Position numbers and translations under genes: made by a program. From assembly GCA_963920575.1 (NCBI GenBank), contig OY986968.1, positions 21,334,129 to 21,398,128 on the forward strand: 64,000 nucleotides of DNA. Reading direction: 5' to 3'. The notes below the pieces were generated by a model, which was not told the DNA's origin, did no database searches, and worked only from the letters and a program-made list of their open reading frames with translations. This document shows, piece after piece, positions 44,180 through 54,981 of this stretch. The stretch comes from Narthecium ossifragum. Taxonomy: Eukaryota; Streptophyta; Magnoliopsida; Dioscoreales; Nartheciaceae. Position 1 is the first letter of the stretch. Each line of letters starts with the position of its first letter.

Positions 44180-45061
44180 CCAAAAAATCCCAATAACATG
44201 GTAGTTGTGTGAATATGTCAGGTAGGACCGGTTTGAACCCACTCGCACGCCGGTCGAGGTTGGCTGAGCCAACTGGGTCTTACCCGTTCTCCTTTCCTTT
44301 ATTAAGCTTTCACATCAACCCACGAGGCGTGCACGCCCCGAGGGCCAAATCCACGACAACGGCTACTACTGCAACACGCTTTTGTCTCTAATCGAGGGTG
44401 CGGCCCGCAGGTGACGTGGAACTGCGCCACGTGCGTGGCTGGTCCTTCTTTAGCGCAGGTGGATCCTAGGCGGATGATGATGAGGCGCTGGAGAATCGTG
44501 GCCGTCCGATGGCACTCTGGCTTGGAGGGGACATTGAGGGATTTGATTGGATGGGTCTAGTGTGGTCCCTGGGGGTGCTTGGTTTTGTTTGAATGTGACA
44601 AGGCTGCAGCAAAGGGAGCAATAATGGGGGGTTCAGGTGAGCCGGATCGCACTTGGATTCAAAAGTAGATTGGGACCCACCAATGTGTGCTGTGTTTAAT
44701 TTGGGCTCATGGTTTGCTCTGAATTGGGTTGACAGATAGTTGTTCATTTTCCAATGAGTATCGTCGGAGGTGGGACATGTTGAGACGAGGGGCTTGATTT
44801 TCACTCATGAGCCCGATTATATTGCGCCGCGCAAGGCTGCATGGGAGTCGATGAACATACATATACGATTTGTTGTTAGAGGTATCTTTATAATTTTTAG
44901 ATAATTAACATTTAGTCTTATTTAGAGATTTTTATTACTCTACAGTCTTTTAATAAATCTATACGATATTTAGTCTTTTTTTAAGATTATTATGATAACT
45001 TCTATGACCAAAATACCCTTTTAAATAGAAAAAGTATAGGCAAAAATGACATTTCCTGAAA
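44180..45061. other. Spacer between the two Mutator-like elements
   Basis: No supported gene. Frames on the minus strand at 44466-44804 show no domain. The last nine bases (45053-45061, TTCCTGAAA) are the left duplicate of the next MULE. Confidence 0.5.
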
Positions 45062-45250
45062 GGGTGCGGCTATCCGCACCACAGTTTGGACTCACCGCAC
45101 CACATCTACTTAACACAATTTTCATACCCAAAACACCCATTGATTGAATGTCCAAAATAACCTTTCAAAACACAATACACCACAAAACCTAATCTACCTT
45201 AACAAATTATTTCTCAATACACCACAACACCACATCTTCTCCTACCTCTA
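45062..45250. repeat. Left terminal inverted repeat of MULE-1
   Basis: CGGCTATCCGCACCACAGTT, then CACCACATCTACTTAACACA and further CACCACA-rich sequence, pairing with 50590-50777. Similarity fades beyond about 180 bp, so the inner limit is approximate. Confidence 0.8.
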
Positions 45251-45648
45251 GCCATCATTTTCACCATTTTCTACAAGCCCTAAAACTCAAACCACCTCCT
45301 CCAAGCCCTAACCATCTCCTTCAAGCCCTAGGTCTTCAACTTACTCACTCCCCCTCCATCCTAGATAGTTCTTCCCTACTCTCATCATATTCTATCTTCT
45401 TTCTTATCCTCCAAGCCCTAACCACCTCCTCCAAGCCCTAGGTCTTCAACTCACACAAGCCCTCCCCATTATACATTGTCAATTCAAGGTGTGTTAGGTC
45501 GAAATGGATGGAAAAGACGAATGCTGGAGCGAAGGAGATGAGCAAAGGCCCTAAAAAAATGTACATTCCCTCTTCTCTTGTTTTTTTTTGTCCTTCCCGG
45601 ATCGCGTTTTGATCGGTAGTCTCAGACCGACAGAAAACGTCAACGTAT

Positions 45649-45804
45649 CAGTATGTGTCCACCGATACATTGGCTTTATGTACCGGTAACATGGTACCGA
45701 TTAGTATGCTATGTATACCGGTACTTATCCACCGAAACTATAGCGTTATATACCGGTAAAATGGTACCGAATAATACGTTTCGTATACCGGTACCATGGT
45801 ACCG
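45649..45804. promoter_or_regulatory. Five-site dyad array CGGTA-N6-TACCG (left subterminal)
   Basis: Sites start at 45649, 45684, 45719, 45754 and 45789, exactly 35 bp apart, each 16 bp. The last four keep CGGTA-N6-(T/C)ACCG and the first is CAGTA-N6-CACCG. The array lies between the left terminal repeat and the transposase exons. A matching array is at 49932-50171. That these are protein-binding sites is inferred from symmetry, spacing and conservation of half-sites over spacers. Confidence 0.75.
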
Positions 45805-46033
45805 ATGTGAACACAGTGTTGGCTACCTGCCTTACTAACTCTTTGCTTACATTCAGGAGCATGTTTCTACTGATGGTGTAGGAGCTATAATTACTCACGA
45901 CTATACCCTGGAATTCACGACCAATACGATATGTTGTTTAATCGCTATATCTTGCCGGACGACAACTAGGTTTAAAGTTTATTTACATAATTCTTATTGT
46001 TTGATTAACATAATTCTTATTGTTTGATTATAG

Positions 46034-47389
46034 ATATTTCAAAGTCGACAAGCACTTGTCCAATGGTTACAGACAGTTGGGAGACAGAATGGGCTGGTGA
46101 TTGTGACAAAGAATGCAGAGGTCGGGGGGTGTGGTAGAAAGCCGAGGATTACGTTGGCATGTGAGCGTAGTGGAGAGTATCGGAAAACTATGAAGAAAGA
46201 TGATAGCGGGAAGAAAAAATTTGCCAATCGAAGGAAAAAATCCGTCGACTCCGGGACGAAGAAGTGTGGATGTCCTTTCAAGCTTCAGGGTGTGAAGCTT
46301 GTATCTGATGATGATTGGATGCTCAGAGTTATTTGCGGAGTCCTCAATCACCCCTATGCGGATCACCTCGAGGATCACTTGTTCGCCGGAAGATTAACTG
46401 CTGAACAAAATGATATGGTGGTTACGATGCCAGCAAACCTAGTGAAGCCACGGCAAATCCTGAACACTATAAAGCAATAAGATCCTGAAAACGTATCCAC
46501 CATGAAGACCATCTACAATGTACGCCAAAGGAATAGGGTGATTGAAAAGGCTGGGAGATCAGAGATGCAACAACTATTGAAGCATATAAATGAGTTTGGA
46601 TACGTTGAATATCATACGGTTCGAGAAGACACAGACGCTGTGAGGGACGTATTCTGGGCACACCCTGTGTCTATTGATTTAGTCCGTGCATTTTTCGAGG
46701 TGTTGATTATGGATTGCACCTACAAGACCAATAGATACCGACTTCCACTGCTAGAGATTGTTGGCGTCACGTCGACGAGTATGACATTCGCCGTAGCCTT
46801 TGCCTACATAGAGTGTGAGAAGGAGGACAGGTACGAATGGGTTTTGAAAATATTAAGGACATTGCTGGAAGGATGCCCAACGCCACGCGTTGTGGTGACA
46901 GACCGAGAAGTGGCATTGATGAACGCTATCAGCTTGGTCTTTCCGGAGTCCAAAAGCATGCTATGTACATGGCATATCCAAAAGAACGTTGAGCTCAGGT
47001 GCAAACACATTTTCGAAACTACAGATAAAGCCGACTTGTTCATGACAATGTGGAAATTGGTTGTAACTGCATGTACCGAGGAGGAGTACAAGAAACACTT
47101 GGAGACACTAGAGACATCTTTTTGCGGTTACCCAACAGCTTTTAAATATGTTCGGGAATCGTGGCTGGATGGCTTCAAAGAACTGTTCGTTAGTGCTTGG
47201 ACGGACGAATATATGCATTTTGGCAATCACACTACAAACAGGGTAGAGAGTGCACATGCCAAGTTAAAGAGGCATCTCAGGGCATCCAGCTGCAGTTTTG
47301 GTGTCGTCAATGGTCAGGGTATCCAAGTGCGCCATGGTGTCGTCGATGATCGTGACAATCCGATCATACTGAATATCGAGTTTTTTTGA
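46034..47389 (+). pseudogene. FAR1-type MULE transposase with one in-frame stop and altered C-terminus
   Basis: After a TTATAG acceptor the frame reads IFQSRQALVQWLQTVGRQNG, GRKPRITLACERSGEYR and GTKKCGCPFKLQG (the FAR1-like zinc-binding region). A single stop (TAA 46478-46480) interrupts LNTIKQ/DPENVSTMKTIYN. The MULE catalytic core follows: D at 46712 (IMDCTYKTNRYRLPLLEIVG), D at 46901 (VVVTDREVALMNAI) and E at 47246 (NRVESAHAKLKRHL). The C-terminus after KRHLRASSCSFG departs from the family and ends at 47387-47389, suggesting a frameshift or deletion. An upstream exon near 45854-45969 (HDQYDMLFNRYILP) is possible. Expected role: excision and insertion of the element. Confidence 0.88.
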
Positions 47390-47897
47390 AACAAATTAGA
47401 CATAATATTATGCGCTAGTATTTCATTTCCATTTAGAATTTTTAAAAGTTACCTTCGCCGGTAGATAATCATCTGCATGTTCAGCCTGGAAAGTCCTCCG
47501 CTCTGGGTTGATGACCTTCACATGAGATATGGATCGATACCAGTCATAATACTCATCCACGCAGTCTATGTGATCGTCATCTCTCCACAGGGCAGGTGGA
47601 ACGTGTTGGTCTCCGGGTGCCACCTCTCGACGAATGCCGACACCAGGGCACTGCTGATAGTCTTGTAAGAACACTCCGTCAGATTTGCTAGACCGGTGGC
47701 CTCCACGGCATTCTTAAAGTCTTGCCGTTCGATGCCATCCCATTTCGTAGTGGACAGTCCATGCGCATAAATTTTCAGTGGGCCACGCTCCTGCGTTGAG
47801 AAGAAGGGGAAAAGTGAGCAGACTTTGATATAAACACGATATAAAAAAAAACTCATCCTTTTTTTTACCTCTCCAGCCCATATTTGATATGCCACGT

Positions 47898-49627
47898 TGA
47901 TGAGTGCATGAAAGTGCACTCTGAACAACCTTATAACCATCTCAATTGCTAGATTATTATCCTTAATCAGCATCTTTATTACTATTTTTATATCTATATG
48001 TTGCTTCACATGGTTGTTTGGAAAATGCAGGAAATTGGAGCTAAAAGAAGCTGAAAAGAGTATATGGATCAACTTCAAAAATTAATCTGTACCTGCTCAT
48101 GAAGAACCAGATGATGTGTCATATATGGTTGGAAAGCTCTTGAAGTCTAGATTCTGGACAACTTTACGGTTCGTGATTCCGAGTTTCCTAGAGGAAGTTA
48201 CGGTAATTTTAGTACCGATGGCGCAGTCTGAAGGGCAGAACCGAAAATAAGCTGGAAGTTCGAGCGATCCGCCGATCGATCGGACCACGCAGAAACGTGA
48301 CAGAACTTGTTTTTTTCAGCCATATAGGGAGCGATCGATCCCTCTATCGCTCCTATAGGGTCCGATCGATCCGACACCAATGGTCCGATCGATCGGACTC
48401 GAAAAAAGCCAAAAACAGCGGATTTTTACTCAACCGATCGATCCAACACTCATAATTCGATCGATCAGGCTTGGGAATTAAAGGGTGACAGAACGTATGC
48501 TTTTTAGAGGAGCAGAGTTCGATCGATCCGTCCATCGATCGGACTCGGGTGTAAATAGAAGATTGGAGATTTCAAGAGACCGATCGATCCAACATCCCGA
48601 GGGGGATCGATCGGACGTTCCCAGTGAATTAAATCAACGGGTTAGATCAAATCCGTTGATGGAGAGACTTTGGGGCTATAAATAGGACTCTTTCTAGGGT
48701 TTGAGGGGGACTTCTTGGACATTTTTGGGAGGCTCTTTCTGGATGTTTCCTAAAGGAAGAAGATAAAGACATCTCCATCCATGGTCGAGTAATCCGCGGG
48801 CATGGCGGACGGATGATCTAGCGAGGATTAGGGCTTCTTCTCCAACGATGGTTCATGTTTTTAATCTTTATTGTTAAATTCTTCTTATGTATTGGATCTT
48901 CACAGATTGCTTTGTGATTAAACATTATTATAAATCCATTCATGCTTCTTTTATGATATTGTGATCCCATAGTTATCTCTTTTGATTCTCCTACCGAGTC
49001 TCGTGAGACCTTTGCAATGCATTGCCCGTAGTGACAGCTGGTATTGTGTATTCTTAGGGATCTGGTTAGATAAGGTTGGGGCTCTATACCGTGAGATCTT
49101 TGCTATGCATTGCCGATTGTGAGAGTTGGTATTGTGTATTCTTAGATATCCGGTTAGAGTTAGGGCTTTGTCCCGATGAACTTTTGCTGCGCGTTGCCTG
49201 TAGTGACAGCCGGTATCGTGTATTCTTAGGTTTGGTTGGATGAAGTTAGAACTATAAAAAGGAAGAACCAATCATAGGAAGACATTTATATATTTTATCA
49301 TATTCATAATTCTATATCTTCCGGTTAAGGCGATTGGGATGTGAATCCCTTAACTGAGTATTATATGAACCATTGAGAAGAGAAGAGCCTAAATCCGAGT
49401 GAAGTGATTCATGAAGCCTAGCCTTATCAAAAGCCTGATATCTTTAGTTAATCCTATATTATCATTAATCCTTTGATCTAATTTAGTTTAGTTAGCTTTC
49501 TTGATTGTCTTCAATATATTATTATCTGTATTTCTGGATCTTTCCTGCTTGTCTCTCTGTGGGATTCGACCTCTCTTATGCTGTACTGCACCGCGACAGC
49601 TGTGCGTGACACATTTGAGCGACATCA
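47898..49627 (+). mobile_element. Solo LTR (about 1.7 kb, Ty3/gypsy-like) inside the PMD gene
   Basis: It starts TGATGAGTGCATGAAAGTGC and ends GAGCGACATCA. CACGT flanks it at 47893-47897 and 49628-49632. Removing it restores the PMD reading frame across the junction, which confirms the borders. It has a TATA box (GGCTATAAATAGGAC) near 48674 and the CTCTGTGGGATTCGACC segment common near the 3' ends of gypsy LTRs (49555). It also has three diverged copies of a roughly 100-bp repeat (TGCATTGCC..TAGTGACAGC) at 49010-49240. No internal coding. Confidence 0.85.
48274..48613. repeat. GATCGATC palindrome cluster in the solo LTR
   Basis: Nine exact GATCGATC copies (about 48274, 48333, 48364, 48387, 48435, 48459, 48520, 48582, 48605), mostly CCGATCGATCSG, in the region upstream of the LTR TATA box. 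Confidence 0.9.
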
Positions 49628-49931
49628 CACGTGTGTTTTGAACTCTGTCAAAACCGACCGATCAACATGCCCACCAGGGATGGGTGCCTCGTCGTCAGAC
49701 ACCTCTTCCTCTTCACCAGGACCAGCAACCATCAAGGCACCCTCTGGGATCTCCTATGGAATCTCCTCAGGTACCGCTCTCCTCCTCCTAGCTGAGGCCG
49801 TCGGCCGGTCACCGCGGGCCGATGAAGATGTCGAGGCCGCCGAAGATGACAAGGCTCCGGCGGGTGCTTTTTCCCTTGGACGAACCATTTAACTATTTTG
49901 AAAAAGGAATGCAAAGATTAGTAGAGAGTTT

Positions 49932-50171
49932 CGGTATCCATATACCGGCAATTAAGCATTATTAACGGTACCTAAGTACCGATAATAAATCATACATATC
50001 GGTATTAAATTACCGATAGTGTAGAATAGATATCGGTACCTTGTTACCGAACAAGCTCTTTTCCATACATCAACAAACGTATTGATCGATACCTATGTAC
50101 CGATAGATAATCCTATCATATCGGTGAATACGTACCGATATGATAGTGAATCATTCGGTTGTCTTGTACCG
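49932..50171. promoter_or_regulatory. Seven-site dyad array CGGTA-N6-TACCG (right subterminal)
   Basis: 16-bp sites start at 49932, 49966, 50000, 50034, 50087, 50122 and 50156. Steps are 34-35 bp except one of 53 bp. All keep TACCG as the right half; left halves are CGGTA, with CGATA, CGGTG and CGGTT variants. The array begins 44 bp upstream of the PMD start codon. Spacer bases differ from site to site, so the half-sites are what is conserved. Confidence 0.75.
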
Positions 50172-50589
50172 ATTGATATGTATAAAACTGAAAGGTCGGA
50201 ACCCATTGGAAAATTTTGAAAATCTTGAAAAAAACGCATTCGGAGAACAATGCTGCAAAACCAATGCTATATATGCAAAAACAATACAAAGGCAATGCAT
50301 TTTATGCAACAAGAAATGAAAAACTCACTTGTTGTGAAATCTCACTCGACGGTTCTCACTCGACGGTTCTCACTCGACGGACTCGACGGAGGCGTAGACA
50401 GCTCGCTGGCGAGGCTCTGCCGCGAGTGTAGGGAGGCTGGCAACGTTCGGGAGAGGGCGTTGGGAAGGTGGAGGGAGATGCTCGGGAGAGTGGAGAGAAG
50501 GAAAGAGTTCAGTAGAAGAGGGAGGGAGGAAGTCTCGGTAGAAGAGGGGGAAGAAGGTAGGGGCTGGAGTGGGGTGAGGGGTAGTGTAG

Positions 50590-50777
50590 GTATTTTGGGT
50601 TTTGTTTGGGGTGGAGTGGGGGTGTTAGTGTGGTGTGGGGTTTTGAGGGTAGTTTAGGTAAGCAGATTTATTTTGTGTGGTGTGTTAAGTAAAAACTGGG
50701 GTTTTCAAACTTGGGTTGTGGTGTGTTGAGTAAATGTGGTGTGATGAGTCCAAATTGTGGTGCGGATAGCCGCACTC
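50590..50777. repeat. Right terminal inverted repeat of MULE-1
   Basis: Ends GTGCGGATAGCCGCACTC. Reverse complement matches 45062-45250. A 14-bp CTCACTCGACGGTT repeat (three copies, 50340-50385) lies just inside it. Confidence 0.8.
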
Positions 50778-50786
50778 TTCCTGAAA

Positions 50787-51489
50787 TCCAAACTAAATGG
50801 GTGCATAAGTGGGTGTGGTTTTTGGAAAATGAACTTTTTTGAGAAATGCATAAGTGGTTGTGGTAATTTCGGCTGCATTAATGACTTCTTTTCATTGTTG
50901 TATATAGTAAAATTACATGTTTTTTGCAGTAACTTTTCAGTTTTTTTGGAAGTAACTTTTCAGTTTTTTTGGAAGTAACTTTCCAGTTTTTTTGGAAGTA
51001 ACTTTCCATTTTGTAGTTACTTTCTATTTCTTTTTTTAGTCTGATGACTACCACCATTTATTTGATACTTAAATCTCATTTGATTGGTGGATTTTTTTTT
51101 TTCATTTTTTTTGGAAGTTACTTTCCATTCCTTTTTGTAGCTACCACAATGAAATTGAAAAGTTGTCACAAAAAAAATAAAAAGGTACCACAAAAAAATT
51201 GAAAAGTTACCTCAACAAAATAGAAAAGGCAACACAAAATTGAAAAGGTAGCATAAAAATAAAACACAAAATTGAAAAGCTCTTCCCTCCACCAATAGTA
51301 ACAAGATGGCGTTGAACTCCCGGTACGTTCGGCTGGACGGGGAACCCGAATCGGTGACGGGGGGGACGGATTGGTGATGGTGAGCCCGGATCGGCGACGG
51401 GGTAGGCGGATATGCGACCAAAGAGGCTGGATCCGCGACGGGGGAGGCGGATCCGCGACGGGGGAGGCGCATCTGCAACGGGGGAGGCC
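50787..51489. other. Spacer with short tandem repeats, no gene
   Basis: Includes a 23-bp repeat (50931-51010) and a 21-bp GC-rich repeat (GGCGGATCCGCGACGGGGGA, about three copies at 51425-51489). Frames here are low complexity. Confidence 0.5.
50931..51010. repeat. 23-bp tandem repeat, about 3.5 copies
   Basis: AACTTTYCAGTTTTTTTGGA-type units start at 50931, 50954, 50977 and 51000. Confidence 0.92.
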
Positions 51490-52784
51490 TGTCACGCCCC
51501 GACCCAGAAAACCCATCCGGGCCGGGACATGAGGGTCCTAAATCTAAAATCAAACGGCGAGAGCCTCCCCTGTATTTCTCAATTTGAACCCTGTATAATT
51601 ATAATCTTCACAATAAATTAAAAACGATACATCCAATAGTTCTAAATTAACATGAATATGAATATGCTATCACAAGTTTCACTAATTATTACAGGTTCTG
51701 ATACAATACTTTCATCAACCCTCATTACACAATTTAATACATATGATCAAATCCTCGAAGAGGAAAATTATACATTTAATACAACTGCAAATGTACAACT
51801 ATTAACAAAAGGGGAAACTCCATGATCGTCAAGTACTCCTCGAAACTCCAAGTCCACGATCACCTCGAGAACGGCGCGCTAGCACCCAGAAGATCACCTG
51901 AAAGGAAAGAACTGCATCGACCTGCATCGCTGATGCAGCCCAGGTAAGAGTGAGCAACAAAACTCAGTAGGCTTCTACGCTATTCTACGTCACACTGAAG
52001 GGAGAAAAACAACAACTGTGTTGTATCTCCGCCTAAGTCTAAGGAATACCAAGGGTCCCATAACCCTATCGATGTCCCAAGGGCTCCCGTCATGAACCTC
52101 TCTTTTGAACATGTTACCAATATCATTCTAAACACCAACAGGGGAACAGTACCATGCGGGATCACCCTTACCCAAGCAAAACTGCCCTGCTTGGGAACCA
52201 CGTCGGGAACGCATCGACATCCATCCTTAGCACTTGGCCTTAAAGAAACAACACGACCTCTAAACCTCAACAACAATGTTCCAGTCCGACTACCTAATAA
52301 TCCTCGAATAATATCAAACATAATCATTGATGACAATCACGTCCTAATCCTCGACTACCCAAACCCTGGTCCTAGGGCTAGACCCGGGCTACCCGAGAAC
52401 CCCGGATCGGCGATCGAATCTATTGCCTACCACCTATCCTTAATGCTTCTAATGCAAGCAAATGCATGCAATGCTCACGCGCACAGAAATACAGAAATAT
52501 AAACATGCAACAGTATGACATCACAACATACAGGCTAGGCATAGCCTACAGCTTGCCAAAGAGTAAACATAGCAGGGGGTCTAAAGCAGATAAAGGTCTA
52601 AATTACAATAATCCAATATTATAACGGCGCTTACGAGCCGTAAACAAGCAACAACACATTCAATCGAAATTTCGGCATTGCAACGGCATCCAGAGTTGTC
52701 AATCGCAATTTCCACAACGGGGGCATAACCCCGACCACGCAATCATCAATCAACAACTAATATAATAAACAACAACTAGAGCAC
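51490..52784 (+). mobile_element. LTR of the TGTCACGCC family, copy C (5' part)
   Basis: Begins TGTCACGCCCCGACCCAG and follows copies A and B through CGGCGAGAGCCTCCCCTGTA, CAAATGCATGCAATGCTCAC and AACATGCAACAGTATGA. At 52785 a Tat-type gypsy element interrupts it. The remainder would lie beyond the window, so its length and target duplication cannot be checked. Confidence 0.7.
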
Positions 52785-53446
52785 TGTTGACATCAATTTT
52801 GGCTAGACCCAAAGGTCGCAGTACCCACGGTTTGTTTGAGCCGAAACAACATCAGATAGACTCAAAGTAAGCCTAAAACATATTTAAAATGCCCGATAAA
52901 TGCTTGTCCTAATTTTGATGGTATCAAGGGCATTTGGGTAATTTCACCCGTCTAAGGGCGTATTGGGAATTTGGGCCAAATACATGCCTGAACTTCCTAT
53001 TACATTCTACAATGACCTTGCATGGCTTTGACGGCACCCTAAATATGCCATATAGACGCAGGGGTATTCTAATAATTTACTGTAACATCTAGCCCCCAGG
53101 GGTATCTTGGTCAATTCACACCCTCAGGGTACAATTGTCTGAAATCTGACCATTCCACCCTCCAAAATATTTTGGTCCAACATATATGACCGCTGAGGAT
53201 ATTTTGATAAAATACCTGTAAATATTCAGAATTCAGATAAATATTTTGTACGGGAGTAAATATTCACAGATGATTTATTAAAGCTGGACAAATATTCAAA
53301 CAATAATGGACATGAGAAAAATATTCAAATCATGATCAATTTGAAATTCGAACGTCACTTTCGAACTTCAAAAGAAAAATCCGCCAAAACAAAAATCAGC
53401 AAATCTCCAAGTGGGCTGCATGGTTGGTCGTCCTTATATAGCCATA

Positions 53447-53448
<2 letters not shown>

Positions 53449-53503
<55 letters not shown>
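53449..53503. repeat. (AT)n microsatellite in the LTR
   Basis: About 27 AT units, upstream of the LTR TATA box. Confidence 0.95.
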
Positions 53504-53506
<3 letters not shown>

Positions 53507-53674
53507 CCAACATCACCCGTCCATACCATATAAAAAAAAATAAAATCAGCATCCCTTTGATCCCGTTGTAGCTATCCTTATATAAATGGATCAGCATTCT
53601 CTAAATGCAATCAGCACCCTTTGATTAAGGGATCCATGATCCCATTTCATGTGAGGACATACACCTCTCGTGCC

Positions 53675-53682
53675 TATAAATA
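53675..53682 (+). promoter_or_regulatory. TATA box of the Tat-type LTR
   Basis: CCTATAAATAGAGG, a strong plant TATA context, inside the 5' LTR. Confidence 0.65.
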
Positions 53683-53705
53683 GAGGAGTATGGGGTGTGA
53701 AGAAG

Positions 53706-53882
53706 GCTGGGTTGAAGACTGGTTGAAGAACGCCGGGAGGCTGCGCAAGACACCCGAAGGAAGGTGCTGAAAGCTGGTTGAAGAAGACGAAAAAAGCTGG
53801 TTGAAGAAGACGTTGAAGGCTGGTGGAAGAAGTGGTGAAAGCTGGTTGAAGAAGACGGTGAATGCTAGTTGAAGAATGCCGG
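53706..53882. repeat. About 24-bp tandem repeat in the LTR
   Basis: GCTGGTTGAAGAAGACG units repeat five to six times with varied spacers, just after the presumed transcription start. Confidence 0.85.
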
Positions 53883-54824
53883 AAGGCCGGAGGAACACGG
53901 CGAGTCCTACCAAGACATTCGCGTCGGAGAAAGAGAGCTCAGAGGCTTGAAGATGAAGAGGTCCTGGTGACGCTCCAACGTTGCGCACCACCGGACGACG
54001 CCGATCCTGCCAACGCAGCCGGAACCCATCGAGACGCTCGCGTCTTTGGGTTGCCGCTGCAAGAAGCTCGTTGATCCCGCGGCTCAAGCTCCACTCCCCC
54101 GCTCGCCGCGCGGCCCAGACCTCCAGCAAAGCTGCTCCAGCCTGCTTCCTCGACGTTCATGGAGATCGGGCCTAAGCTCTCCCTCTCTCGTCGCCGGCGG
54201 CTTCGAAGACAAGGTTTCCTCTGTTTCCCCTGTTCCAGCCGACGTTTCTTCATCTCCCCGGCGATCCAGCGACACATGGATATAAGCCTACTCTGAAGGA
54301 GGACGTCCGGCATCGTCCTCCCAAGGCCGTTCTGGCTACAAAAGCGCCAGCCGCTCGCCGCATATCCCCTGTTCCAACCACAGTTCCCCTGTTCCAGCCA
54401 TTGCTGCCTTCTCGTCCAGCCTAGGTTTCTCCAACCTTAGCTGACTTCGTCGAAGCCCAGCTGCCACGACGACGGAGATCGGATCCCGTTGGACGGCAAC
54501 AACTTCCCAAACCCAGCGGACTTGAAGCATTGGCGATAAACATACCATGCATGGCAATGAAGGTGTTGGTCCATGGCCTCACGTCATTCACTTTCTTTTC
54601 ATTTCATTTTTTCTTTTTGTTATAGAAAAATGCTTTATCTTATTGGATCTAGAATCGAAGGTGTTCCCTACGGGGATGTAAACGTGGATCTACCGACTTG
54701 GCGATCAGCAAATCCAGAGGTGTGGTGCCTGCAATTTCTTGAAATGAAATTAAACATGATTTGCTCAGAAATAAAATAGAAATCTTGTCCCAACGAGATC
54801 GACGTTTTATCCACGAACAAAATC

Positions 54825-54843
54825 TGGCACGCCCGGTGGGACC
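54825..54843 (+). other. Primer-binding site
   Basis: TGGCACGCCCGGTGGGACC begins five bases after the LTR end. This is the form seen in Tat-lineage gypsy elements. The tRNA was not assigned. Confidence 0.65.
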
Positions 54844-54981
54844 GCACCTTACCTCCCATCTCTAGATAAAAAAAAAACAAAAGAAGAAAAGAAAAGAAAA
54901 TGATAATGAAAAAAACAAATCATCAAAATCAAAATCAAAATACATATATACTCTTACATTTTGACAAGTCTAACTTCTTAA

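Larger units (their letters stand above)
47430..49888 (-). pseudogene. Plant mobile domain (PMD) gene in MULE-1, split by a solo LTR
   Basis: The ATG at 49888 starts MVRPREKAPAGALSSSAAS, then DDEAPIPGGHVDRSVLTEF up to FKTHV, where a 1.7-kb solo LTR (TSD CACGT) is inserted. The frame resumes at 47897 with AYQIWAGE, a GT donor at 47868, an intron, and an exon from 47790 (ERGPLKIYAHGLS, SALVSAFVERWHPETNTFHL, CGEMTIT). These are PMD hallmarks (PF10536 type). A stop (TAG) follows AVPEEIP in the first exon. The middle of the PMD is deleted: CGEMTIT is followed, in another frame, by DEYYDWYRSISHVKVINPERR, which is the C-terminal PMD segment. PMD proteins of hosts act in silencing (MAIN/MAIL). A role for this TE-borne copy is unknown. 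Confidence 0.75.
45062..50777. mobile_element. Mutator-like element (MULE-1) carrying transposase and a PMD gene
   Basis: Both ends share GRGTGCGGCTATCCGCACCA, then TTTGGACTCA and further matches over roughly 180 bp or more. TTCCTGAAA flanks it at 45053-45061 and 50778-50786, a perfect 9-bp duplication as expected for Mutator. Inside are a FAR1-type MULE transposase on + (46034-47389) and a convergent plant-mobile-domain gene on - (about 47430-49888), 3' ends about 40 bp apart. Each gene is preceded by an array of CGGTA-N6-TACCG dyads. A solo LTR (47898-49627) was added later. Without it the element is about 4 kb. Both genes carry stops, so this copy is not autonomous. Confidence 0.9.
52785..54819 (+). 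repeat. 5' LTR of the Tat-type element
   Basis: Begins TGTTGACATC and ends CCACGAACA just before the primer site, about 2.0 kb. It carries a TATA box (53675-53682), an (AT)n tract and a 24-bp repeat. The opposite LTR is outside the window. Confidence 0.6.

Noticed and set aside
49578..49892. 104-codon plus-strand frame
   Set aside because: It is the complement of the PMD first exon, which shows family sequence on the minus strand.
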